NCBI RefSeq assembly: GCF_947172395.1
Contig: NC_069094.1
Location: 12,700,292 to 12,764,291 of the forward strand
Source: Bicyclus anynana
Lineage: Eukaryota > Arthropoda > Insecta > Lepidoptera > Nymphalidae
Reading direction: 5' to 3'
DNA length: 64,000 bases
Shown here: piece after piece, positions 20,389-35,100 of the stretch
Layout of the letters: each line of letters opens with the position of its first letter
Numbering within the stretch: position 1 is the first letter of the stretch
The notes under the pieces: model-generated
What the model was told of the DNA's origin: nothing
Databases searched by the model: none
The model's input: only the letters and a program-made list of their open reading frames with translations
Made by a program: the position numbers and the translations under genes

Positions 20389-23120
20389 ATGATTGCTCCT
20401 GAAGAAAAGAAAATGGTCGGTCTTCTCCCCATGGATCTGGCTGAGACAAATAAGGGTAACCATATCTACCATATGTATATTAATATTTAATGAATGTAGC
20501 AATGTTCTTGACTTAACGACATTATTAATAATTTAAACGATATAATGTAAGCAGTATGTGTCTACAAAATTAATTAATAATTCAATGTTCATAAGATTAA
20601 TGTAGCACCGCTTGATAAAACCAGTATGCCTGCAATATATATACTAATATTATAAAGCTGAAGAGTTTGTTTGTTTGTTTGTTTGTATGATTGAACGCGC
20701 TAATCTCAGGAACTACTGGTCCGATTTGAAAAATTCTTTCAGTGTTAGATAACCCATTTATCGAGGAAGGCTATAGGCTATATTTTATCCCTGTATTTCT
20801 ACGGGAACGGGAACCACGCGGGTGAAACCGCGCGGCGTCAGCTAGTCTTTAATATTAAGGCTGAAACTAACATTTTAAGCCACCTCCGGCTTGTTTTCTT
20901 TCCTGAAGTTAATTAATATTCCCTTATAAGTTTCATGCTTGATAATAATGTTTTCTAGATTTTAATTAAAATCTTTACCTTTTAAGTATTCCGTATCTCA
21001 AAAGGAAAGAAATGAAACTCTAATAAGATCGTTAATGGCGGTATAATCATTCTCAAGTGGCTAAATTTTTATGAATTATTGAGTTGCGCAGCAGCGATAC
21101 CGGTGCGAAAAAATCCAGTCCTGCAATTGACCAACCTGCACGCACAACGCGGTCATTCTATGGGCACTAACCTTATGGATAAATAGTCCTTGAAAGAGGC
21201 CCATGTCTAGCAGTGGACGTCTGTTGGCTGATAGAATAAGATCACTATGTTGTCAGTCAGTCTGATTGTCTATCAAAACCCTTTATCTAGGGAACGAGAA
21301 AGTGCAGAGCTATAAACAGACCACTAAGCAGTAATATATTGGAACTCTGGTACCAGATTCGCACGGTAACTAGCCACGGCCTATGTTTATAAGGAAGACC
21401 AGGGCCTATAGTCATGTGGCACATCGATTTTCTACAAACGCTAAACCTTTGAGAACTAACAAAATGTATGGAAATGACAGATCTGATCGATAACTTGATC
21501 ACGTGACCTGTCGATAACGAATGTCATTCTCATACATTAAATAGTTTTCGTTTAAGTAGAGCGGAATTAGAAAACAGAAAAATCAAAATTTTACCTGAGC
21601 TTAAATAGAACCAAATATTATGATTTACTACTTACTACTGCAGAAACTTAATATCAACTAAGACTCTAATATAATATGTTGTCCCAATTCATATATATTG
21701 ATTAATATAAATATAATCCCTCACGCACTGACCTAATTATTTTTCTTTCTATTTTGAAAGATTTTCAGTAATTTTCTCTTCTCGGATCATTAAGGAAACC
21801 TTCGTTATTTCAGAAAAAGGCGGCCTAAAATGGTACCCTCTTCTGCAAAAAATACTAGCAATATTGATTATAATTATATTTGCTGCTGGATTTTTCGGTT
21901 TGATCTTAAGGCTACTAGAAAGTAATTGTAAGTATATAATAAAAATAATTCATTTTATTGACTTTGAAGAGCAACCAATATTAAACAAACAACAAACAAT
22001 TTATTTTTAATTTCCAATTTTAGCAAAAATCCAAAATACAGAATTGATTTTTGTGTCGGGATTCAGTGAAGAACAAAACATTACAACACTATACGACAAG
22101 ATGGTTATATTTATCCAGCCAAAAAATAAAACATTGAACACATTTTCAAGATCACGTAATAAACGAGAAACTGTTTCTTTTCCTAAAAATAATACCGATT
22201 TAACTAAAACACATCTCGTGAAATTCAAGGATAATAAAATACAGAGGCTCCGGAAAATGATGTCAGAAAAAGATGTTTTATGTAACGATGAAAGTCACAA
22301 AGAAGCCTGCAAAGAATTGGTTATGAAAATAAAGTTGCTAACAGAAAATAAATCAAAAAATGACGATGATAAAAATAAATTCAGTAACACAAAAAATGGT
22401 ATAGATATGAATATCAAAGGGAAATCAAATAAAAACCGTGCAGATATACCAAAAAAGGGAACAGCGCTTAATTTTGTGAGACCAAAGAAAAGCGTAACTC
22501 TAGAAAACTCTTATGGCATTCCTAATCAAATGAGCCATTCACATGCCACGTTTCCACGTGAATCATCTAGTCCACAATTAACAGATACCTGTTTATTAGC
22601 ACGTCTCATGAAACAAAGTTTTCCTGAATTACAAGGTAAATTGGTTTTTTAAATATTGATGATCTATATCATAATTTTAGCACTAGCAGCATACATAATA
22701 CAATCATTTGAATTAATTCCCATTCCCATTTTATTCTTTCTTTTGCTTTGTTAGTTTTTGTTATTAATATTTCAACTATTAAATGAAAGAATTACATACC
22801 TACATTTTTAACATTGCTTAATATTGTATCAGTTAAATTTATGTGTTTTTTGTGATTTTTACTTATAGGTGTTTACGAGAACCCACAGTTAGACTACCAA
22901 TCACAGATATCTCCATATTCTTCGAGGTACGTATTCATAATAATTTATTTGTTATTAGCACTTCAACTAAAATTACCTAATTTAATATTAAATGTATTAA
23001 TTTCAGACATGTTCCGTCAAGTTATATATCTGCTTATAATCATGAACGTGATGTGGAGACACTCAAACATAAACCACATCCTCAAGATGTTGAAATTGCT
23101 ATGCATTATATAGAACCCAA
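20389..23120 (+). CDS. ndl: nudel exons 1-5: signal anchor and Lys-rich N-terminal region
   Basis: Exon 1 gives 22 residues (MIAPEEKKMVGLLPMDLAET...) ending in phase 1. Exon 2 contains one membrane segment, LAILIIIIFAAGFFGLIL, preceded by charged residues (KEKGGLK), as in a type II signal anchor; no cleavage site is evident. Exon 3 (612 nt) encodes a hydrophilic, Lys/Asn-rich stretch with N-glycosylation sequons (NIT, NKT, NNT) and the basic string RNKRE. Exons 4 and 5 add short Tyr/Pro/His-rich pieces. None of these resembles a named domain. The exon 1 assignment rests on phase agreement with exon 2 and clean splice sites, not on homology I can check. Confidence 0.78.
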
Positions 23121-26100
23121 GTGAGTTAATATGTTTATTGTTTCTTATGTAATTAGTTAACTTGTTAAGTGTACATTTTTTCCTGTAAAATTTACAAAGT
23201 GTGTGAAGACGGAAATCTGTAAGTGCGTGTTACCAGTAATAAGTGATCATATTATACAGATCGGAAACTTGGGCGCTATGTGCATCAAAAGAAGGCTCAG
23301 AGTCAGACATCGGGCTATGGGATAAACTATGCTCGGACTTGGAGTATCTCTGCGTGATCGAACCATTAGGGAGATTTGCAGATAAAGAACTCAACGAGTA
23401 GCAAAGTTATAGTTGAAGGGCATTGTTGAAGAACTCTGGAATAGCGAATTGCAACTGAAAGCGCAGTGTTAGATGACCCCCTACTAGCCGGACTGACGAC
23501 ATCCAGCGAGTTACAGGGAGACACTAGATACAGGCATCTCAAAACCATGTAGTTTAAAAGTTCAGTTATTCTAAGACGATGAATCGTCTAATTATGATGA
23601 TGATGATAAATACTGTTGACTGTTATTAAGATTGTAAGGTGATTTATATTTTACAATACGGAGTATTTATATTTTCAGATATAAAAATATCCTGCCAAAA
23701 GATGCATTATCAAATTCTTCAGTCAAAGAAGTCGAATGCCCCGTCGGCATGATGTCCTGCAGTGATGGCAGTAGCTGTGTCGATGAGAAAGATTGGTGTG
23801 ACGGGCAGGTAGATTGTAATGACGTCAGCGACGAAGCGAGATGCACTTGTAAATCTCGTGTGGATGTAGCGAGAATATGTGACGGCTATTTCGATTGTCC
23901 TTTCGGTGAAGATGAAATGGGATGTGATGGTAAAACTATTTTGTAAGATATGATAATCTAGAAAGAGAGCATGCGATAGTAAGATTTATCTCATTTTATG
24001 AAGGCTGAAAAATCCAATCTAAAGTCTTCATAAAATGATGTAAGTATGTACTGTTATTAATAAAAAATAAAGTTAAAAACTATAACCGCGAATACGTAAA
24101 AAGGGGTCTAAAAATAACGAAACAAGAAAATATTTCAGATCGAAATAGAGAAATGTATAGAATCGATGTGGTAGTCAAAAAGGTAAATATTTATCTATAC
24201 TAATATTATAAAGAGGAAAACTTTGTTTGTATGTTTGTTTGATTGTAATGAATAGGCTCAAAAACTACTGTACCGATTTTAAAAATTTTTTCACCATTCG
24301 AAAGCTACAATATCCAAAAGTAACATAGGCTAAATTTTATTTTGGAAAAAATAGGGTTCCGTAAGATATTTAGGTTTTTCGGACACAAGGTGTAAAAAAA
24401 CAACCAGAAAAGTATTTAGGGGTAGGTAGGAGTAGGGTAGGAGTAGGGGTAGGATAGGGTTAGTTGAAAGTTTACACCGAGTTTCACGCGAACGAAGTCG
24501 TGGGCGTCGGCTAGTGAATGATAAATCTATTCTTTTCAGGTTGTGATGAAGGATCTTTTAGCTGTGAAGACACCAATACTAACACACGAGTTACATGTTA
24601 CTCTAAGGATGAACGCTGCAACAACGTAGCCGATTGCCCCAACCACAAAGATGAAATCGATTGCAGTATGCTTGCGCCCACTCTACATAAGAAACCTGTA
24701 AGATATTACATTCTAACGTAAACGATATTAAAGTAAACAAAAATTTGCATTTATATGAGATCTTTTTACAGCTGTTTGCAATATCTAACACTGAAGGCTA
24801 TCTGCATAGGAATTATAAAGGTAACTGGTACGCAGTTTGTAACAACCCTTACATGTGGGCTCACGATGCTTGTCGGCGTGAAACGGGACTCATTATACGG
24901 TAAGATTTCTATTTAATCTAATCTTCTCAGCCTGTATAATTTGCTTACAAAGCCAAGTTTACTTCTGCCCTTAGGCATTGGGATTTGAAGGTTAGCTTCT
25001 TTGCTTCAAAGTGGGTCGCTAACATAGGGAACTAACTGACTCTGTAAAGATCACTATCAGATATTAGTGACGTTGACCAACGGCTTGCTGAGTATCACAT
25101 CTACACTGCCAACTCTTATTGAGAATTTCATAAACAATAGTAAAGCTTTTAATATTTCTCAGCCCAAAGAACCAAACTCATCTTAGACTATCTATGCTGC
25201 TGCAATACGCGTAGGTGATAATGTATGCGTATGACTCTGTACCGATCAATGATCAGATTTTAATGATATTGAGCGGGATGGACAGATTAACATGCTCCTA
25301 ATGGGGATGCAACACAACCAAAAACCTAACTCTAACTTCGACTGATACTGAAAGTTCGTTGATAAATAAAATAAGCTCAATATTTCATAACTCCTAACTT
25401 TTTTACGGCCTCCGTGGCGCAGTGGTATGCTCGGTTGATTTACAAAACGGAGGTCCTGGGTTCGATCCCCGGCTGGGCAGATTGAAAATTTCTTAATTTG
25501 TCCAGGTCTGGCTGGTGAGAGGCTTCGGCCGTGGCTAGTTACCACCCTACCGGCAAAGACGTACCGCCAAGCGATTTAGCGTTCCGGTACGATGCCGTGT
25601 AGAAACCGAAAGGGGTGTGGATTTTCATCCTCCTCCTAACAAGTTAGTCCGCTTCCATCTTAGACTGCATCATCACTTACCATCAGGTGAGATTGTAGTC
25701 AAGGGCTAACTTGTAAAGAATAAAAATAAAAAAATAAAAACTCGATTTAAGATGATGCAAAGTCACTTATGTTAACCATTATTAAATTTTTAGTTAAAAT
25801 AAAACTTAAATTGTTTCCAGACCACCATTTATTCAAGTTTTGCCAATCGATCCACTGCTGAAGGTTAACTATATAAACAACGCTCTGGGAGGATTAGTTC
25901 ACACACATAATGAATGTCTTAACGCTTCTGCAGTGTATGTCACATGTCCTGATTTACTATGTGGAACTAGGATGCTCACAACATCTCAACTAATAAAGGA
26001 GGTAATCTCCAAGCTGTTTTATACTGTCCTTTCATTTAAATTTTTAATGCTTTTTTTGAATTTTACAAATTTCAATAGAAATACGATTAAAATGTCTGTC

Positions 26101-29100
26101 TGTGATTTCAAAATGACTGTTTCTGAAGTGTTTCTAATTAATTAAACGATACTATACTATTCTATCTAGCCCCAAAGTAATCATACAGCGTTTGTTGTTG
26201 GTGCTAAGATAGCTGAGTTTATATCATAATATATGTATTTTGTTCGGATGTATGAACACTGGAAAATACCCATGTCCATTACACAAATATTTTCCAGTTG
26301 AGGCAATTGAACCTACGACCGTGGATGCACAAAGCAGGGTCACGTAATGCGGCCGTCAAGCCATACTAAAACACAAACAAAAATTTTGAAAGAAAGGCAA
26401 AAAAGTTGCAGGCATTCATTCATTAGTTTGGAATATAATTCATTTGAATAATATATTGGACATCACAATTGCAGATTTTTTCAAATATCTTCGTTTTTTT
26501 AAGATCCCAAATAAACAGGAAATATTTAAAAATGAAACGCAAAAACTTGATAGGATAATATATATTTTTATGATATTTTTATTACAGGACGCTGCAATAG
26601 AAAGTCGACTCTTTGGTCGGAATAAACGATTCCTTTTACCATATCCTGCCATGTTTTACGGAGGTCGAGTAAAAAGATACGTAACAAATAAAAATACGGA
26701 ATCAGATTTGCTTCGCAAATATGTAAGCGGCGAGGAGGAAACAAGGAGAAAACGGGCTGAAGGACGGGTTGTGGGTGGTAAGCCAAGCCAACCTACTGCT
26801 TGGCCGTGGGTGGTAGCACTGTACAGAGATGGGATGTTTCATTGTGGCGGAGTTATTATCAACCAAAATTGGATTATGAGTGCAGCGCATTGTGTTAATA
26901 AGTAAGTTTTTTTACTATAAAATCTTGTTTAACAAAAAAATTTAACCGACTTCAAAATCACAAAAATAAACTAAAAAGCGAAAAATAACATCATACGTGC
27001 TACCTTCTGATCACTTTGAAGGCGGTGCCAACAAATCATAAGGTTTAGGATTTAAAGAATCGAATATCGAATGATGTATGTAACATCATCATTCGAGGCC
27101 GGTGTCAATTTAATCTACACCAGTTGTAAATCTAGACGAGAGAAGGATAAAATGTCAATAAAGAGCAGCGGAATCGAAAATGTCGCTCTCTCTTTTATTG
27201 TTATGGGACGAAAGAGAAACGATATTTTACCGTTATTGGTTGATAATATTTATTTTTCTCTTCAGGAGATATATTACATGTTAAGCCTACTGGGCACAGC
27301 ACAGTCCTTACTCTCTTTTAAAGAGTCTTCTTTCTTATTAAATCATTCCAATCACTATAAATAAGCCAAGTTATACATACTTAAAACACCACATATCAAG
27401 TTGTAGCTAATTTTAAAGTATGTGTTATTTGGTATTTTTATTCTTTAATTACTACGCTTTATTTTCTAAGTAATTCTATATTCAAACAGTTGGTTCTTTT
27501 ATATTTATATGTTTTACTTTATTTTTAGATTCTGGCAACACTATTACGAAGTGCAAGTCGGTATGCTTCGTCGCTTTTCGTTTTCGCCTCAAGAGCAAAA
27601 CTATCGTGTAACTCATGTTATCGTCAATCAGAATTATAATCGAGAGAACATGATAAACGATCTTTCTCTGCTAAGAGTTAAACCTGGTATACAGTTTAGT
27701 AGATGGGCCAGACCTATTTGTTTGCCGAGTCCCGAGGTTGCTGGCAGTGACTGGATGTGGGGACCTCCAGCTGGAACTATATGTACTGCTGTAGGGTGGG
27801 GTGCCACAGAAGAACGGGGACCTGATCGTATGTAATTTAATTTTATTAAAGACGAACTCAATAGAAATAAAGTCAAGAATGATGGTGATGATGATGATGA
27901 TGATATAAATCACATAAAATTGATGTCTTACATTATTAGGATAAGCAATTCAGAATGATTAGACCGATTTCACGATCTCTCTCTCGCAGTTCATACTGCT
28001 GTAGTTCTCAACAGAGAATTACTGGGTTCAATTCCCATCTCTAGGTCTAGGTCTGGTCTGGTAGTAGATATTGGCCTTGGCTAGTTACCACTCTACCGAA
28101 AAAGACGTATTGCCAAGTGATTTAACGATCCGGTACGATACTGGTACGAAACCGACAGAGTATGGGTGAAATGAACCTGTATCTCTTCCAAGTAAGCCCG
28201 CTATCAAAAAAAGGCTAAATTGTCACAACACCGGATGAAATCGGTCAATAGATATAATTGCAGGTGGTGTTCGATATTTTATCTATTTTACTAAAATTAC
28301 TATTTTTAATGTAACAATATAAAATTGTTTGAATATAAATTATAAACGTTTCTTCATCTGATTACAGCTGATCATATGCGTGAAGTAGAAATACCTATTT
28401 GGGAACATTGTAAACACGAAGAAGATCAATCCGGTAAAGAAATATGTGCAGGTTTAATGGAAGGAGGAAAGGATGCTTGTCAAGTAAGTTAAATTCATTT
28501 TGGAAACAAAAGGGTAATTAATTTAATTAAATGTCCTATACGAAGATTAAATTGTAAATCATAACATAGTGCAATTATCAGTATCAACTTCAGCTACAGC
28601 TCAGTATATCATAGCTTATTTACCTTGTGATTTGAAGACTCATACGCTTACCTACTATCGAGGCACATGATGCAGTACACACAAATATTAAAATTTCATT
28701 TTAATTTCAGGGTGATAGTGGTGGTCCTTTATTATGCAGAAATCCTATGAATACTCAGCAATGGTATGTGGCAGGTATCGTAAGCCACGGCGATGGGTGT
28801 GGTAGAAAAGACGAGCCAGGAGTTTACACACGAGTCAGTTTGTTTGTAAATTGGATAAAGTACCATATATGTAAGTCCAAGTGCAAGTTTATATTTAAAT
28901 TTAATAACTATAATGTTTACCAAATAATATGCCATAAAAATAATAAATATTTTTTTTATATTGACAGCTTCAAAAAGATTGCCTTTAATTCAACCAAAAC
29001 AAGAATGCCCAGGTTTTAGGTGTGATTCAGGAATTTTAAAATGTTTACCTAAAAAACGAATGTGCGATAAAATAATAGACTGCCTTGATGGAGAAGATGA

Positions 29101-32100
29101 GCTTAACTGTGACATTTCAATAATGGAGTCAAATGAAAAATCTCTAACTGTGAATTCTCCAACGAGAGAAGTCAGTGAAAATTCTAACAGTAGTAAAGCA
29201 AAGGAAACGAACGAAATTGATGACTCCTTGTCATCTGAAGATAGCGCAGATAATGATAATATAGTTACCACAACTAAAACGCTTTCAACCACTTTGATTA
29301 ATGAGTTCATTACTGAGTCTACAAGGTATAGTAATGATGATGTTAAAATTGAAAGTACAACAAAATATTGGAAAGATATGGAAAATGTTACATCAAAATA
29401 TAAAAAACATAAGCCTTTAACCGATTTGGATACAAGTGCCAGTCATTTCATGTATGCTTCTACTATAGAAATCTCAAATCCAGATTATTTTGAGGATTTC
29501 GGTAAACAAGAGTCAAATGAATTTGTTACTTCAGACCCTATCAATGATTTAACAAATAAGAAGCCAGAAATACATGCAGTGGCAATAGATACATCAAAAC
29601 ATTCTTTACAATCAATGTCATCTACTTTAGATAAAATGCCTATTCAAAAAGAAAATCTTGAAGATATTTCCCTAAAGACAACGACTTTCACGACTGTTTA
29701 TCAAACAACAACTGATAACAATTATGAATTTAGGGAGTACTTAGAACACGATACACAAAATTTAGAAAGTAATAAGAGCAAAGCTGCCAAAGAATCCCAA
29801 GAATTGATAGTTGAACTTATGCCCCAGGCTAATATAATTAATGATGGCATAAGTAACATAAACGCAGAAAATAAAAAACATGATCATTCATTTTCTGAAG
29901 CCAAACATGTAGAAAATAAGTCAGACGCAACAAAACCTTTAGACTCAAAGAATGAAAATTTTAGTGAATTAGAAGATATTACACTTTTGGAACTGCAACC
30001 GGCAAAAATAAGGAAAAAACATTTATCACCAACGGAGTTTCAATGTAGACGGTATGTGATAGTTACATGAGGATAATCCTCATGTAATCGTTTATTCGTA
30101 ATAGAACAATCAAAAGAAAATGTAGATATTAATATTATTTATAAAATTCCCTTTAAAATTTCAGAATTTATCAAATTGTGCCTTATGCATCTCGGTGTGA
30201 TCATAAACCTGACTGTGAAGATGGAACTGATGAATTAGATTGTACATGCTTAGATTATTTAACGACTTATGACAGTAAGCTGATATGTGATGGAAATTTT
30301 GACTGTGCCGATGGACAGGATGAAATTGATTGCTGTACGTAGTTATTATAATACCTTGAATTACTAAGGTTTAGTAAATATATCTGAAATTAACGCACTC
30401 ACCTTAATTTATTTAACATTAATAAAAATAACTGTATTTTTAGTTACATGTGAGAAAAGCCATTTTCTATGTAAACGGAGTCAAATTTGCTTGGACACAA
30501 AGTACATATGCGACGGAACACCACAATGTCCATTAGGAGAGGATGAAATAGACTGTTGTAAGTACAAGATTACTAATCACAGTTCAACAAAGAATTACAA
30601 GTGAAATTAACTAATTTATTAATATATTTCAGTTACTTTGTCGAACGGTAAACATATAACTTACGATGTAAGTGGCAGACCACTGGTCAATTTAGAAGGA
30701 TATATAACAAAAAGGCATGAAAATAATTGGCAAATAGTCTGTGAAAAAGACATGCAAATTAAAATGCAAGAAGAAGCTGCGATACATATCTGTCGTTATC
30801 TGGGTTTCAAGTACAGTATTTTTAGTACTTTTATTTTTTACCGTATAGTGGTCAACAGCTAATTTTCTAATCAGATAATATACTTTTTCAGTTCAGCTAA
30901 CAGATATTTACTAAAACACATAAATATAAAAGATAGCCTCGTCAGTGGTGGAGGAGATCATAACAAAAATAAACGAGATATTGATTTCGAAATTCCCGTG
31001 CACTTTACTTTTAAAACTGAAGATACGAATAACTCACTAAGAAATGTGATTATACCGAAACCTGAAATCATTAAAGAAGAATGCGTGCCTAATGTTACAA
31101 GAACATGTATGACTCTTTATGTATTTTGTGACCATTCTTTGTTTACACATTTTGATGTAACCCAAAACCTTCGTACAAGTAAAGATTTAGAAGATGTTTC
31201 ATTATTCATGTGGCCTTGGGTTGCTCAGGTTTATGTCGATGGATTATACAAGTGTACAGGTGTCCTTGTAGATTTATCCTGGGTTTTGATAAATCACTAT
31301 TGTTTACAAAGTTATTCGTAAGTATTTTTAATTATCTAATGAAATAATTTAATTTATGAAATAGTTTAACAAAATTACAATAAACAAAATTTTCATTTTA
31401 GTTTTAACCATAACTACATTACTGTAGTACTTGGTACACAACAAACTTTACAATCTACGGTAGGTCCGTATGAACAAGTATACCAAGTTGATGCTAAGAA
31501 AGACTTATATCGCAGCAAAGTTCTTCTACTGCATTTGAAAAAGCCTGCAGTTTACTCTGTTATGGTAAAACCAATGATCGTGACGTCCTTGTAAGTACAT
31601 ATTTTATATTAAGCTTTATTACGAGTTTACCCTGTAAATGTTTATCTAATTGAGAAAGAATTCCAATTTATATGCGATTATTAAATTCAACAAACAATTA
31701 AAATGTATTTGTTTCAAATAGGTCAATTATTTCAAATTAACTTATTACATTAAGAATTTTTAAAACGTCAAGTTTGACTATTTATAGAGAAGAGTCTCTA
31801 TAGAAAATCAGTGTGAAGACCATTCATTTTCTTTGCTATTAAGAAAAAATAGTCGTAAGTCATGAAAATGTTAATTGAGTTGATGAGCATTTAAAACAAG
31901 TTGAATGAGAACAATTTCGCATACTAGGATATATTAATTATTATTGTTGTCAATAACAGACTTTTTTATGTAATGTAATTAATTATACAATGCCTAATCT
32001 AATCTAACCTTTATAGATTTTCTGAAGATACGCAGAACTCTATATGCGTTGCCGTTGGTTCAACAAAAAATAATAAGTCATTCACTGTCTTCTTAAAAGA

Positions 32101-35100
32101 AACAAATAATTGCGATCAACGTAGCCGGTGTTTCATTCCAGAGAGGAACAGTTCGTGTCCTGTAAGTTTACATTATAATCAACTAAATTAAAACTATTAT
32201 AATATCGTATTTGCTGTATTCTTCGTTAACGCGTGTACATAATTATTTCTCATCTTTCGTTTTAAATGTAAAAGCTTAGTAAGCATTTAATTTGGCTCTC
32301 AGTTTTGATGTTTACAACATACTGGAATTTGCGTCTTGAAACAATTTCAAGCATCACGGAGCATTTAATTTCGTTCTAATTATGACGACTGTATAAGCAA
32401 TGCGAAATGTAAATCACAATGATATACCTACCATTCGAAATACAAAACTTAGTCATTAAGTGAACGTGGCTTATAAAAAAATTTGAATTCTACATTTAAA
32501 TTAAAGGTTTTAGACTATGTATAGTATGTATAGTATGAATTAGGAATGGAATGATTGAACAAAATTCTTGTAACCATTCTTTACCATAATCAAAAATACG
32601 ACACAATATTGAATCTGTTGTGCATTTAAATACCACAAAATTTGTTTTCATAAAAATAACATATCTTGAATTTTTATGCGATATATTTGTTAATCTATAC
32701 TAATATATAAAGCTGAAGAGTTTGTTTTGATTGTAATCTCAGGAACTACTAGTCCGATTTGAAAAATTCTTTCAGTGTTAGATAGCCCATTTATCGAGGA
32801 AGGCTGTAGGCATATTATCCAAGTTTTCTTACAGGAACGGGAACCACGTCGGTAAAACCGCGTGGTGTCAGATAGTAATAATAATATAATCGATAGGCAT
32901 TTAAAATTATTCTACAAGATTATGTTTTGGTTTACAGACAGACGTACATTCTAACTGGGCTGGAATAATTAGTTGTCATACAAAACAAGGATGGTACCCG
33001 ACAGCATCGTTTGTACAAAATACCATCGATTGTAGTAAAATAATAGTGGGTACAGATATCGGAATTCTCAAACATGAGATTAAAAGCTATAAAGGTACGG
33101 ATGTTCCATTTTTCGCTAATAACGAACGGTGCGCTTACACGCGAAATTTAAAAAAATCTAAAATTCATTTATTTAAAGTAGACTCAGTTTGCAAGCACTT
33201 TTGAAACGTCAGTCGACTATTTGTAAAGTTTGTACCACTGGGAATCCAGGTTCTGTTGAAACAGAAAAGGCAAGAAGCTCAACATTTGCTATTTTTTTTA
33301 AAGTCATACAGTATTATAATTTACAATTGATAACAATAATAAAATTTCTTGTAGTTTTACTTCTTGTGTAAAGGTGGAAGCTGATCCAATGACCTCCAAG
33401 CACCTTTATCATAAAGGAACTCATCAATGATGTAGTAACTTTTTACGGAGCAAGCATTGCTTGGCAACACGTCTTTGAAGCAATCATCAACATCATGACC
33501 ATTAACAACCCATAATCGGCTCATTGTTATGCAAGAGTCTCCTCACAGAATGAGAAGGCTTAGGCTAGGAGAGGAAATAGTCCACCACGATGGCCCAATG
33601 TAGATTGGCAGACTTCACACATGTAAATAATTAGGAAAATTGTCAGGTTTCTTAAAATGCACACAACTGAAAAGTTGGAGGTGCATGCCCCGGAACGGAT
33701 TCGAACCTACACCCTCCGAAATCGGAGGCAGAAGTCTATCTACAGGGCTATCTCGGCTATGATGCAGTTTATAAAAAATTTGACGTTACAAACGAAGATT
33801 TTTTCAGATATTGCAGTAAATTATTTCATGTAGTCATGACGTCAGTAACCAATATTGGCCAGAATGTAGCAATTTTAATTGCCCGTGTATCTGCAGCTTT
33901 AGTTAGGGCGTAGAGAACTTTCTTATTAATTATGTTAAAACTCGTATGCATTAACAACACAAGCGAAGTTACTAGATACCTTGTTATTTGTTCCAACATG
34001 ACTTGTTTGAAAGCCGTGCTCTGATAATAACGTATCTACCCACTTTTAGTACACGAGTTTCCACTCAACTAACCTGAGGAAGGATGAAACTGAATACGTA
34101 ACTAAAATAACATTTTATGCATCGAAACTTGAATAGCAATGCATTATGGGAATTGTAAAATATTTCTGGTTAAAACATACTAGAGCATTTAAAATCTTTA
34201 TAACATATTATAACGCCACACCATAAATAACTAACACTAAACAAACATTTGTTGGAAGACAGTATCAGCAAAGGCACAATGGCAATTTAAAGTCGCTGCA
34301 TACGTACCGTAACGAAATGTGGTGATAAATGTAAACACCACGTCGCCGTTGCGTTCGTACCCCCTTGACGTTTATCAAAGTGTATTAAGAATTTTTAAAC
34401 CGATTTTTCATTTAAAAAATCTTCCAGTCCGTCCAAAGTGAAACACGCAACGTAAGCGTAGGCGTAGGCTTCTTCAAACAAATCATCATCATCATATCAG
34501 CCGATGGACGTCCACTCCAGGACATAGGCCTTTTGTAGGGACTTCCAAACATCGCGATACTGAGCCACCTGCATCCACCAAATCCCTGCGACTCGCTTGA
34601 TGTCGTCAGTCTACCGGGTGGGGGGGTCGGCCAACACTGCGCTTACTAGTGCGGGGTCGCCATTCCAGCACTTTGGGACCCTACCGTCCATCGGCTCTTC
34701 GAACTATGTACCCCGCCCATTGCCACTTCAGCTTCGCAACTCGTTGAGCTATGTCGGTGACTTTGATTCTTCAAACAAATGTGATGTTATATTTACAGAA
34801 AAGCCTATGCATAATTCTATAGAAGAAAATGTACTCGACGATTGCGAAGGTGCTCGATGTCAACGAGGCAAGTGTGTAGAGTTACGAAATGTCTGCGATG
34901 GAGTTACTGACTGTGAAGATGCTGCTGATGAATCTAAAGAGTCATGTAGTAAGAAACACGACATTTGTACCCATGATCCTCTATATCATGGATGTGGTAA
35001 GCAATTACTCAATTGACAATAGATATAGACAATACATCATTCACGGAACGTCTGATCCAATTTTAACTGGACTTTACCTGACAGAAAGCTAATATTATAA

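Noticed and set aside
25407..25480. tRNA gene
   Set aside because: A and B boxes are present but the sequence runs into a SINE body with many sister copies, and a complete cloverleaf is not formed.
27071..27364. 97-codon open frame between nudel exons 10 and 11 as an extra exon
   Set aside because: Exon 10 (phase 2) joins exon 11 directly with a continuous protease sequence (AAHC...NK|FWQHYYEV). The frame carries no protease pattern and starts within a transposon remnant.
28990..29310. 106-codon minus-strand open frame
   Set aside because: Antisense of nudel exon 14.
33189..33371. Extra nudel exon after exon 21
   Set aside because: Exon 21 (phase 1) joins exon 22 (phase 1) cleanly; the frame here has no LDLa or SRCR pattern and no convincing splice sites.
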